Assembly: GCA_003415625.1 (NCBI GenBank)
Contig: PYIU01000007.1
Span: 496,001 to 560,000, forward strand
Direction of reading: 5' to 3'
DNA: 64,000 nucleotides
Source: Aquanectria penicillioides
Lineage: Eukaryota; Ascomycota; Sordariomycetes; Hypocreales; Nectriaceae
Both the position numbers and the translations under genes were made by a program. Below the pieces are notes generated by a model, which was not told the origin of the DNA, did not search any database, and saw only the letters and a list, made by a program, of their open reading frames with translations. Shown here one piece after another: positions 23,307 through 33,469 of the stretch (the stretch's first letter is position 1; each line of letters starts with the position of its first letter).

Positions 23307-25622
23307 CATGAATCTAATGCGCGGGCTTCCCAAGTGCAACTTGGCACTTCGGGGCCAATTACGCTGGAAACGCAGATTGTGGCTTGTGTCCATGGCGAAG
23401 CCAAAGAGCCTGTTATCGATCTCGCCACACTGATCGTTATTCGATTCAAGATCTCAACCATGAAGCCTCGATACCGAGTTAAGGAGGCCTTCATCACAAT
23501 TGAATTTGATATGGTGCCCCCGACATCCCCCTCAAAGCTCGAAATTGAAGCATTTTCTCCAGGCCTTACCCCAAAGCTTTTGCGAGCCCGCCATGATACT
23601 GGCGCCACGGAGCCTCAGGACACGTCGTACCTTGCTCGAATTGTCGGGAGCACTCGCTCTAGCGTTTCTGGGAGAGCGAGGAGTGTGCGATGGAGTATTA
23701 GAGAGAGCGAGGCTACCAAAGAGGGCATTCCAAAATGGTTCACTGTTGCTGTTCTCCTACGACGGGACTCGAACGATGTTTTTGGAGCGGTACTGTCCAT
23801 AGAGACGCGAGTAGATCTGAAGACCAGGGTCCAACACCTGGCTTCCCCTCCGATGAACGATGACCCGGTCATGTTTGATCCAAGCCGGCCGAGCTTCGGC
23901 GAGGACGACTTTGGGGTCGACCCCCAGAATCTGTCCGCATTCATGTCGAAACAGCTCGACTACGCTCGGCCGGAGACGACAGTAGACATTTTATCAAGAA
24001 AGAACAAGGAGTTCTTCATTGAACTTTGGAGCCTCGAGCGTAATGGCTTCGTCACAACACCCAAACCATCGATCCATTCGGACTTGATTAAGACGATCCC
24101 AGAGTTTCCGGGTGTTCCGTGTGCACCGATGCAGAAGATGTCTAAAGAGGATCTCCTTGATCTGTACTTTAATCATTTTAAAGATGCAGAGGTTTGTGGG
24201 TAGTTGGTGTTGAAACAAGCGTGGCACTGAACATGCCTCACAGGTTCAGAATCTCCCGGGTATAGGGTCACCAACCCCAGAGACCGTGAACCTTTCCATA
24301 CTGTGAGACATCAAACTGCAGGAATGTGTTGATTTAGTACCTAACCATTGTTTTAAGGGCTCGCAGATCCTTTGAAGATGAACGCGAGGAAGATAAAAAT
24401 GACGAAATCAATGCCTTATTTAGTGATGGAGGCCTTCGCTATATCAGTGATTTCTTCAAACTTAGGCGAGTGTCCAAGAGCCTTACACTGGGAGATGAGG
24501 GAGGTTGTTTCAAGACCAGCTCGGGAAATGGAAACCACGGTGAGTGGGAAACGATGCAACAAAGATTCAATTCGAGGCTAAGCCTGATGATAGCATTTTT
24601 CGTACAGACACCGCGTTCTGGCGCTGGATTTTGGTCCCTGATTCTGATATGTGACAGCAAATTTACTCATGGTGCTGCAATCATTCAGCTCGGACCAGAC
24701 ACAGATATATCACCCTCGCTCCGGACAGTGTACAAGGACGTAGACGAGGAGACACATCCTATGCTTTTGCTTTATCAGCTTTTCTCAGACCATCATGACA
24801 CGACCTGCAAAGAACTCAACAGGGTCATCGAAAGCGTCGAGCGGGTTGATTCTGCAATCATGGATGAACTAAGGGCGGAAACATACAGCCAGCCTCGTGA
24901 CTCCGATTCTAACGTGTCCGGTGCCCAGAGCTGGAGAGACTGGCTCACTTCTGTGACCACAGAGACACCAAGTAAGGATCTAGGCAAGGCTTCCAAGCCG
25001 TACGATTTTGGTCGACTCAGTCAGACACTCCACGGGGCCCGGATGGAGTTGGTAGACTTGGGAAAGCGAAGCAAGTTTGAGAGCCAAGTGGCCCAAAAGC
25101 TCCAGCTGAGCGTGGGCGACAACCAGGATTTTGCCGGTCGCGTGAGCAGGGCGATTGAGTCAGCAAATGCGCACTCAAGAGACATTAACGAATTGCCAAA
25201 CAGAATAAGCAGTCAAACTGATGTGGTATGTTCTCAATCGGTTCACGGCCGTTGCATGGTAGCTAATGACCATTCATGATCAGTTGTACAGCCTCATCGC
25301 CCAACGGGATGCCCGATTACAGTATGTCTTGGCCAAGGAAACGGTTAAGGACTCCAAGGCGATGAAGACCCTAGCTATAATCACGCTGGTTTTCCTTCCA
25401 GGCACATTTGTTGCAGCGATATTCTCCACTGACATGGCGCCTGCTACCAGAGGCAGTCAAGGCAAGATCTTCGCAGCTGTCGTCGTGCCAGTTACGTTTG
25501 TTCTTGTAATCGCATGGCTGCTGTGGATCAAGAAGAACCCATATGGATCTTCAGCTACAGATATAGAAATGGGAGGAGGTAGTCTCTCAAGTGGGAGTTT
25601 GAAAGAGTACAAGCAATCTTAA
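23307..25622 (+). CDS. CorA-like membrane protein with long N-terminal region (model uncertain)
   Basis: Exons about 23307-24191, 24244-24302, 24358-25225 and 25284-25622 keep one frame through good GT-AG sites. The C-terminal half is a fungal CorA-like (Mg2+/divalent metal transporter-type) protein: a coiled helical stretch, RDARLQYVLAKETVKDSKAMKTLAII, then TM1 with LPGTFVAAIFS and TM2 (FAAVVVPVTFVLVIAWLLWI). The usual GMN after TM1 is absent, as in many fungal members, so transport activity is unproven. The start is unresolved: the frame is open back to 23307 but the first ATG is 23460. An excellent 68-nt intron (24540-24607) would create the family-like FWRWILVP but then hits TGA after SDM; leaving it unspliced keeps the frame open. 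So there may be a one-base lesion near 24650. The N-terminal 290 residues may belong to a separate gene ending at 24203. Confidence 0.6.
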
Positions 25623-26344
25623 TCAGGATTGAGCCAGGGAATCACTGTCAGCCCAAGGTGACCAAGTGTGTTATTCGGTAGTTGAAATTGACAACTAAGA
25701 CTTTTGTGGCTCATCCTGGGTCAGCACATTAATGGGTGCTGAATTATGTCCTTCAAGAATCAAGACCCTAAGCGGTTCACGATGCAGAGGAGCTTTTGGG
25801 CGCCTAATTGAATTTCTGCGCCAAGCCAAGCGATGATTGATGGGTGGTAAAGAAATCAATAATAGAAACTTTCGAACTTCTATTTTCACAAGAAATTTAT
25901 TTCTTGAAAAAATCGAATGATAAGAGGCAAACTAACTGGGTGTGGAGTCCCCCATACGCCTATATTTCGCTGCTAGGGGCCAATTCCGCCTCAATGACCC
26001 TTATCAACTTAAGAAATTAGTTTTATGTGGCTACAGCCTCAATAATCGAGATTGGAATACAGGCCAGTGGCCATATCACTCTCCTGACTCAGTTCTAGTT
26101 CACGATACAGCAAAGCAGCCAATTTCCATGAATGCCAAGTAGATCAAAGCCCGACGATCCAATGATTGGGGCAGATGCCGTAGTTCTTATCAGTGGAGTC
26201 GCCCCCTAGTCTACGCCTACCATAGTATATCATTGTCTGGACCCCCAGCAGATCGTTGTCTCGCCTTTGTTTTCTTTCCTTATCAAGCATCCGTCTTCTT
26301 ACCTTATCATCGCAGCATATCCCGCTTCAAAGCGTGAATATCCA
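25623..26344. other. Intergenic region
   Basis: AT-rich, no coding or RNA signal seen. Probably the promoter of the regulator at 26345. Confidence 0.45.
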
Positions 26345-27685
26345 ATGCCGGCCGGAGTCGAAGACAGGCGACGCGGGAAGCCCCGCGGAATGCGCCGCGA
26401 TCGAGACTGTCACACATGCAAAAACCGGAATGTCAAGTGTGATCTGAATCGGCCCCATTGTCTGCCATGCGTGCAGGCAAACCTATCATGTGGCGGATAT
26501 CCTCAGAGAGTGGTGTGGACTGGAGAGAAACCAAAAAGAAGCCAATGCCAGAGACCGAAGAGAACCAGGCGTCCACTCGCTCCACAATCACCCGCTTCAC
26601 AGAGTTCTACGGACGCCTCCGATGTAGTTGCAACCAGCGAGACAAGACCAACGACTCGTGATCATTCAAATATCAACCCAACAAATTTTCTCAATCGCAT
26701 AGCAGCTCTGTGTCGCCAGATGAAATTTGTCGATGGAGAAACCCTAGAAAACGGCCCGCAACTATCCCTCAAAGCGAAGAGACTCGTCACTCGCCTGCAC
26801 GATTTCATGCAAGCTCACGGGCAAGGGTCTGAAGGCCCTGCACCAAATGATACACGGGAGCCGGAGCCAATACTCGCCTCACATCACCGACTTGCAGTTT
26901 TAGCGGATCTCAATGAGGCGTTGCAGACAGCAAACCCCATTGCTCTTCTTGGGATTGCCGCCTTTGCTGTCTTGGAAGTCTACGAGCGGCCCTTTGGTGA
27001 CTGGCAGCGACATCTATATGGAGCTCGATCATTATTGGACTGCCACTGCCAAAATTTTGCCGAGTTAGAAAAGCTTTCTCAAAACTTCAATGGGCTAGCC
27101 GAAGTGGTTATGAGGCTTATATGGCTCGATGTAATAGGCGCCCTTCTGGGAGGAGGGACCCGTGGGTTAATTTTTGATGATTGGCATCGCGAAATCGTCA
27201 CCGAAAGCTTCTTATGGGACATGGGATGTCCTATAGACACCTTTGAACTGTATCTGCAAATAGTCAAGGCAGATCCAGCCCTGGATTCTAAAAGCAGCTG
27301 CCTGAGAGGCATGGAGCAACTTCTCAAGTTAGGATCTGACCCTACCTACTGGGGTCAATGTGCCGATGCAAATAGATGTTCTGCTGCCATCACAATCTTG
27401 AGCCAAGTGGACGACGAAAGGAGTAAGACACAGAAAAAAACAGCCCTTGGTTCAGCGATAGACAGGCTATGCCAAGTTATCGCATCAACTCCACCTTCGT
27501 CGCCATTTTACATCCACATGGGCCACCCCGTGTACATGGTTGGCATAAACGCATCCAAGCCACAGCACTGTCAAATAGTTCGAGACTATTGGAAAGAGTG
27601 CAAACTTGTCGGTATTCCGCGATTCTCGGGAGGCCTAGCAAAATGCGAAGTCGAGTGGAAGGCAAAAGGCTTGACAGAAGACTGA
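26345..27685 (+). CDS. Zn2Cys6 transcription factor
   Basis: Single exon, 446 residues from ATG 26345. The zinc cluster is complete: C22-x2-C25-x6-C32-x6-C39-x2-C42-x6-C49, preceded by an Arg-rich run and followed by a basic linker (GEKPKRSQCQRPKRTRR). The rest is helical with the look of the fungal-specific domain family (DUF3468-like): NPIALLGIAAFAVLEVYERPFGDWQRHLYGAR is split here by position 190-260, and later FDDWHREIVTESFLWDMG. It lies 0.7 kb upstream of a drug/polyamine-type transporter on the same strand, so regulating that transporter is a fair guess, not shown. Frame clean. Confidence 0.85.
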   Translation: MPAGVEDRRRGKPRGMRRDRDCHTCKNRNVKCDLNRPHCLPCVQANLSCGGYPQRVVWTGEKPKRSQCQRPKRTRRPLAPQSPASQSSTDASDVVATSETRPTTRDHSNINPTNFLNRIAALCRQMKFVDGETLENGPQLSLKAKRLVTRLHDFMQAHGQGSEGPAPNDTREPEPILASHHRLAVLADLNEALQTANPIALLGIAAFAVLEVYERPFGDWQRHLYGARSLLDCHCQNFAELEKLSQNFNGLAEVVMRLIWLDVIGALLGGGTRGLIFDDWHREIVTESFLWDMGCPIDTFELYLQIVKADPALDSKSSCLRGMEQLLKLGSDPTYWGQCADANRCSAAITILSQVDDERSKTQKKTALGSAIDRLCQVIASTPPSSPFYIHMGHPVYMVGINASKPQHCQIVRDYWKECKLVGIPRFSGGLAKCEVEWKAKGLTED

Positions 27686-28381
27686 AATTGCTCAGGAAAT
27701 AGCTCTTCTCAATGGACTTAAAACTGGCTATCAGCTATTGTAAGGTGGGTGGGTCGTACAAATGGCGAACCTCGCAACAAGAAACCAGACCAGTACCGAA
27801 TATCCACAAATGAATCGACAAGAATCTTGGAAATGAGGGAGATTATCTCAAGATTTACATCTATCGGGGACTTGGTGGACGCCTTAGATCAGTTTCCATT
27901 TCGGACCGGGAATTGCTGGGGAACAGATACGGTCCACAAGTGCGGACTTCTGAGTCCGATAGAGAAAATGATTGCTTTCCTAAATAGGAAAGGGATCAAA
28001 TATGAATTATCGATGACCAACTTTGGTCTCCGCTCTGGCCTCCTCCTTTATCTTTCCGGAGCGGCATACCGGAACTTGAGGATGGAGAGAAAATGAAATT
28101 CAGACAGCTAGATTATTTGTGAGCAACAAAAAAGCGATGATCAAACAATATCCTCGGTCGCTATACTTTGAAGCCAATTATATATATCATGGTTTATTCA
28201 CCAGCAGATAGGAATCGTGGTTCTGGATCCACGGCTGTCAAAAGAGTTGGGACGGAGTCAAAGTCCGCTGGGCGCTTGTTATCTACATAAGCGTCCATGC
28301 GACATCCGAAGGAATAAGCAGGAAATAAAAATGGTTCAAAAACAATTATTTCAATAGCTTATCGCCGGTCTTCGGCGATTT
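27686..28381. other. Intergenic region between regulator and transporter
   Basis: No supported gene. An open stretch at 27749-28096 begins with GTG and has no recognisable domain. Confidence 0.45.
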
Positions 28382-30064
28382 ATGTCAACGTGGGTCCCTA
28401 AAAATGAGAAGAACCTTGTGAGCGATCCACCTTCATATACTTATCGGGCTACTGGGATCAGTACAAAGGCAAACGATAGCAGAAAGCGCGGCTCAGTGCC
28501 GTCACCCATCTCTTTTATGTCAATAGTCTTCCCGAGATCACAAAATTGGCCGATATTTCTCTCGTCTTTCGCTCAAATGTCTACCAAGACCGCCGTGGTA
28601 ACGGTTCAAACGCCGTTGGCCGGGCCAGATGTCGAGATACGAAGCATGCCAACATCATCTGAAGATGTCAGCTCACTTTTCGTTGGATTCGATGGTCCCA
28701 AGGATCCAAGGCATCCTCGCAACTGGTCTACTTTGACGAAATTGAGATATGTCACCATCGTATGCACTGCAATTTTTGGTGTATCCTTCGCCTCGAGTAT
28801 TCTTGGGCCACCCTCTTCCATCCTCGCTGAAGAATATCACGTGTCTAAAATAGTGATGCAACTTGGAGTGTCCCTCTTTATTACAGGTTTTGTCGTTGGA
28901 CCTCTAGTCTGGGGCCCTCTTGCTGAGATGGTTGGAAATAACATCCCCCTCCTCATCGGCTGTTCCTGCTGCGGACTTTTTCAAATCCCCCTTGGCTTGG
29001 CAGAAAATATCCAGACTATTCTAATCGCTCGATTCTTGGCTGGTGCTTTCGGAAGTGCTGTGCTAGCGGTCGGTTCCGGAATGATTGCTGAGCTTTATGA
29101 TCCAATTCCTCGTGGCACGGCATTGTCGTTCGGCGCAACCGTCATTAATCTTGGAAGCGTCTTTGCTCCAATTGTTGCTAGCTACATCATTGCCGATCAC
29201 AGTTGGCGATGGCTTGCCTGGATTGCACTAATATTCTTTGCTTTCATTTCCGCCTTGGCTCTCATCTGCCTGAAGGAAGCATCTCCTAAAAGAATTTTAG
29301 CAAGCGACGATGAGAAAAGCAAACGAGGTCCAAATGTCGGGTTTCCAGCGCGCATCAAAGCCAGCTTCCAGGGAAACAGTTTCAGTTTCCGCGTCTTTTT
29401 CAGAGAAAAATTGAAAAAGCCAGTCATCCTGTTCTGCAAGGAACCCATTCTGGTCATCTTGACGATTCATCTAACATTTGCTTATGGGCTCTTGTTCATG
29501 TCTTACCAGCTGTTTCCGCTCGCATTTGAACAACGTGGCTGGGATTCCGAGACTAGTACTCTTCCATTTCTGGCTGTCGCTATTGGGTTAATGGTTTCGC
29601 CGGGCATCATTGCCATTTTTATGAGAACCTGGTACAAGAATCGTTGGATGCAGTATGGCACGAAGCCATCTCCTGAAGCATGCCTGCCGCCGATGATGCT
29701 GGGGGCAATTATCCTCCCTCCAGCGCTGATTTGGTTTGGATGGTCTATGGAAAGACATTGGATCTCGCAAATATTCGCATCAGCATTCATCGGTATGGGA
29801 CTTCAACTTGTCTTTATAAGCGGAATTGTCTATATTGTAGATGTTTACGCATCGAACGCCATCTCTGCGATGTCTATCCACATCACCATGCGCAGTCTTC
29901 TTGCGGCTAGCTTTCCTATATGGACCAGGTCCATGTATGATCTACTAGGAGTAAAGTGGATGGCAACTGCTCTGGCCATATTTTCTGCGGTTATTTCACC
30001 TTTTCCGATATTGTTTTTCATCTTTGGCTCGAAGATCAGGGGTTGGAGCAAATACTCGTTCTAG
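28382..30064 (+). CDS. Major facilitator transporter, DHA1 drug/polyamine type
   Basis: Single exon; 560 residues from ATG 28382 or 495 from ATG 28577, which better fits the family start. A 12-helix H+-antiporter of the plasma membrane. Just before TM1 is the typical DPRHPRNWS motif. Others seen: GPLVWGPLAEMVG (loop 2-3), RFLAGAFGSAVLAVGSGMIAELYDPIPRGTA (TM4 and motif of the Tpo1/Flu1 branch, split by position 220-250), and WRWLAWIAL before TM6. A central cytosolic loop follows (about 300-350), then six more helices. Such proteins export polyamines, azoles and other small toxic compounds; the substrate is unknown. No frame break. Its neighbour upstream is a Zn2Cys6 regulator in the same direction. 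Confidence 0.88.
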   Translation: MSTWVPKNEKNLVSDPPSYTYRATGISTKANDSRKRGSVPSPISFMSIVFPRSQNWPIFLSSFAQMSTKTAVVTVQTPLAGPDVEIRSMPTSSEDVSSLFVGFDGPKDPRHPRNWSTLTKLRYVTIVCTAIFGVSFASSILGPPSSILAEEYHVSKIVMQLGVSLFITGFVVGPLVWGPLAEMVGNNIPLLIGCSCCGLFQIPLGLAENIQTILIARFLAGAFGSAVLAVGSGMIAELYDPIPRGTALSFGATVINLGSVFAPIVASYIIADHSWRWLAWIALIFFAFISALALICLKEASPKRILASDDEKSKRGPNVGFPARIKASFQGNSFSFRVFFREKLKKPVILFCKEPILVILTIHLTFAYGLLFMSYQLFPLAFEQRGWDSETSTLPFLAVAIGLMVSPGIIAIFMRTWYKNRWMQYGTKPSPEACLPPMMLGAIILPPALIWFGWSMERHWISQIFASAFIGMGLQLVFISGIVYIVDVYASNAISAMSIHITMRSLLAASFPIWTRSMYDLLGVKWMATALAIFSAVISPFPILFFIFGSKIRGWSKYSF

Positions 30065-31698
30065 TGAGCATCGAAATACCATTGCGACGATTTTAGACAC
30101 AAAAATGATATCACTGGCAGGATAGAAAAATGTCACAGGTTTATTGGGTTGCATTAGAAGGCGTCTATCTAGAGGCTTAAGTTGTCCATTGAAATGTTTG
30201 TATATAAATAACGGGCTGTTCTTTGTCCTTAGAGCTAGTAAATATTTAAAACCCAATTTGAGTTGAAGGACTTGGATCGCAAGAAAATGGGAAATTTGAA
30301 CTGCCTTTTACTCATCTACTTATTGGATCATTATCCTTAATTGATATAACATGGTTGCGGTAGTTTTCGATACAAAATTTTGATAGTGCTAAGAACTACG
30401 AGATGATGATTGAATCTTCATAATATTATATCCCTCACACCCTGCAACAACAAATCCTGTGAATGCATGATTAATCTTTACCTGAAGCTCCGATAGCCCC
30501 TAGATAGTTATCATGACGCAGAAAATACGCGAGACATAGAAAATGAACAGGCAGTTTTCTCTAACCAATTTTTATTTTTGAAATTCTAAATTCCTTGCAT
30601 TATAACTCCATAGAAGTCCCGATGCAGCCCCATGATATTCCTTTATTTGACTTTCCGCTTTATATTCTTTTCTTCTTTTCTTCAAGGGGCACTCTAGAGC
30701 TTCTGATTGGATGCTCTAACACTCTTCCAAGTTGTTCGCAGCTACTTGGATAGGGTATTCGGTTGTGGCCGGATTGGCTTACCCTATACCCTTCTGGGCA
30801 GGGTGTGTGTTTTGGCCAGTGTCCCCTTCCACCAACAAACTGTATTTATATTATTTCTGTTTGTTTTGATCGCATAGATGTGGAGATATTCAGGTCTACA
30901 ACGTAGAAATCATCATGGGCGGCGTTTTCGGCCAAATCAACGAATGCATGATAATTGGATATTCTCTTTTCTAGCATTATAATGGGCATTTCAGGCAGCC
31001 TGAATCATGTAAAGAGATCACACCTATCCTGCAAATTTGGATAGCAATGCGTGCGTGTTGTCGATTCCCATGAAGGTTTCGAAGGTTCCCTTTCCCCTAT
31101 TAGGTGGATCAGGCGGCGAGATAACACTTTTGTCGTAGGTGATCGTCCCATAGTGCTTCCTCGATGTATTCTCGGACCCAACCAAGACATTTGTCTATCG
31201 AGAGGATGATCCACAGGACTTTCCTCTTTTGGCGAAATTCTGAGGTATACACAAGTGACATGTTGGTATCGAAACATCCAGGCTATAAGATGCAATGCGT
31301 CTAAGACGTGCCTCGGTGCTCTCTTGTAAATTCGAGCACGGATAATACATAAAATGGCAGACATTCTCCGACCCTATGTTAAAAGAACTTGGTGGCATCT
31401 TGGGTTCATTACTGAATATCAGCCGACAGGAATTGACCATAAATGCCGATGACTACTTGGAGGCCTGAATTCCTTCGGCTGGCTCAATGCGAGTGTGTTC
31501 TTCTTCTAATTAAAGACACTACAGTTTTAAATAATTTGCAGTCTTCAACATGCAAAGTTCGAACCCTTTCAATGTACACATCCTTTTGGATGAGAACCCT
31601 TGGGCTATGTTGCTTCTGAAATTTTGTCACCAGCTGCAATAGAAAGACCTGCTTCTTGGTGACATTCACTTAGCTCGTTGATTCTTGCGCACATGGAT
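30065..31698. other. AT-rich intergenic region
   Basis: 1.6 kb with clearly lower GC than the 12-22 kb part. No gene, repeat family or terminal inverted repeat could be supported. Possibly degraded sequence continuing from the transporter relic that follows. Confidence 0.45.
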
Positions 31699-32510
31699 CT
31701 ATCCTATGCCCCAAGAAAATATAAAGCTACAAACGCCCACCACAGCAGTGAAATAGAAGATCTGGTTTACTGACATGGAGTAGGCCTTTAAAATACCACC
31801 AAGCTTGACGAAACTTAATGGTGTTCTCAAAGCCGTCGCAACAGCAGTGATGACCGACTGAACATCTACTCTAGAGGCATACTGAGGGATTGCAGATCTG
31901 ACGCTGTTGCTAAATATGGTTGGGGCAATACTCAAACGAAATAGCGCCACTAAATGTGTGACCCGGCATGATGAAAGCCGTTCCAATCGCAATCTGCGGC
32001 CTAGGAAGTAATGCTTGCACCGTAAGAATTGGCTTGAAGATTCAGAGTTAGTCAAGATCCACTCGTTGAAGTTGCTGAAGGTTGGCAAGTACTTGCCACC
32101 TGCATGCCAATGCCACGTCCCGCTCCTAGAATAATCTGATAGCCAATCCACCGACTAGTGGTAGTGGTAGGTTCATGTCCAGATATCAATTCGGTTCCAA
32201 TCAAGACCACGACTACCCCAAAAACACTAAACGGCCGAGAGCAGCCTACTTACTGTACTCGTTGGCGTCAGTCAATGTCGAGAAGGGGAGGAAGAAGGCC
32301 AATGCATACGAATAGAACCTCCCAACACAACAAAGGTGATCTGACTGATGATAAACGGTAAAAGATAAACGCCGCTTAGACTTGGACTGGCTCCCTTGAC
32401 TGCTTGAAAGTAGATTGGCAATTAATAAGAGGCACACAATGAAAGCATGATTGAGAAAAGCATAAGTAGTGTTGAGTACCAGACCACCCTTTGACGAATC
32501 AAGTGGAGCA
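31699..32510 (-). pseudogene. 3' half of a DHA2 (14-helix) major facilitator transporter, relic
   Basis: Read on the minus strand, the pieces follow the order of DHA2 exporters. RQRVVWYSTLLMLFS comes first, then LPIYFQAVKGASPSLSGVYL, then ISQITFVVLGG. Next are WIGYQIILGAGRGIGMQ and SVRSAIPQYASRVDVQSVI. The end is LKAYSMSVNQIFYFTAVVG and FIFSWGIG with TAG 31699-31701. The pieces sit in different frames. A TAA (32422-32424) interrupts SY-LPIYF, and more frame changes lie between 32160 and 32300 and near 32050. Nothing matching helices 1-8 is found upstream. A truncated, dead exporter of the type often found in toxin or drug-resistance clusters; its substrate cannot be told. Confidence 0.78.
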
Positions 32511-32796
32511 GGATCATACGATGTCTATGGCAGGGTGTCGATTCGATCGAGGTAACATGATACACTACTAGGTCAGCATACATGGCACAGGGCTGTCGAT
32601 AGTGTGTATGCATTGAATTGAGGAAATAGCACCCAATTGCGGCTCGTCGTTCCTCCATCATCCATGCCCTGATTCACGTATGGTCCGGCTATAATTACCT
32701 CATTTGGATCTCAACCCGGAGGCGGCGTTCGACCAACACCGATTGCCCAGCCTACTATGAACATTCTCGTCTCCCCACTCCAAGGTACCAGGTTGA

Positions 32797-32813
32797 CAAC
32801 AACAACAACAACA
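32797..32813. repeat. (CAA)n microsatellite
   Basis: About six uninterrupted ACA/CAA triplets. Confidence 0.8.
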
Positions 32814-33259
32814 TCGGGCGGGCACTCTATTTTATCGGCATTTTACCCCTTGTGTATCATATCAGTTCATATTCGGGCGAAAGGAAAAAAAACATCTCTG
32901 CAATGCATTGAGGATTTGGGTGACTGGTTGACTGATTGATGGGCGGGTAGCTGAGAGTCAACACTACCTGAGACAGAATTGTTGCCTAATCAATTGTATG
33001 GGTTGTTGCTGGTGGTATGCACGGGACTTTCGTCGTCCAACCCAAACAGCTGGTGACGCACCATTTCGAAAAGCCGCTCACCCAACTGGGCACAACCACA
33101 GATGGCCGCCTCCTTCTAGCGTTTGCCTTAGGCGGAGGTTGAGGCTGTTTCCTGCCTGCCTAAAAGACCCGCGCATATTGCGGTGACCATTACAATTCGG
33201 CTTTCGACGAAAGGCCTGGCTGATAGCTTGGTTTGCGCACCTGTTCACATGGCTTTGCA

Positions 33260-33265
33260 TATATA
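33260..33265 (+). promoter_or_regulatory. Possible TATA box of the Clr5-ankyrin gene
   Basis: TATATA followed by GG, 210 nt before ATG 33470. Confidence 0.3.
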
Positions 33266-33469
33266 GGGTGCCCTCCCCCATTGTTTAAACGCGAAGGCTA
33301 GATTCATCAAGTAGCTAAGAGGTTGCAAGTTCGAAGCTACTTTCTGAATTGGCCTTTTGTCCTCCTTCCGCCTGTGCTTTTTTTTTTAAAAAAAATTATT
33401 TTATTTTTTATTTTTAGGAAATTCTTCTACCTGACCGTTTCGTTGGCACCTTCGTCTCTGGTTCCCATC

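Larger units (their letters stand above)
32511..33469. other. Intergenic region upstream of the Clr5-ankyrin gene
   Basis: No gene seen. Holds a CAA microsatellite, a TATA-like element and a T/A-run stretch at about 33379-33416. Confidence 0.45.
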
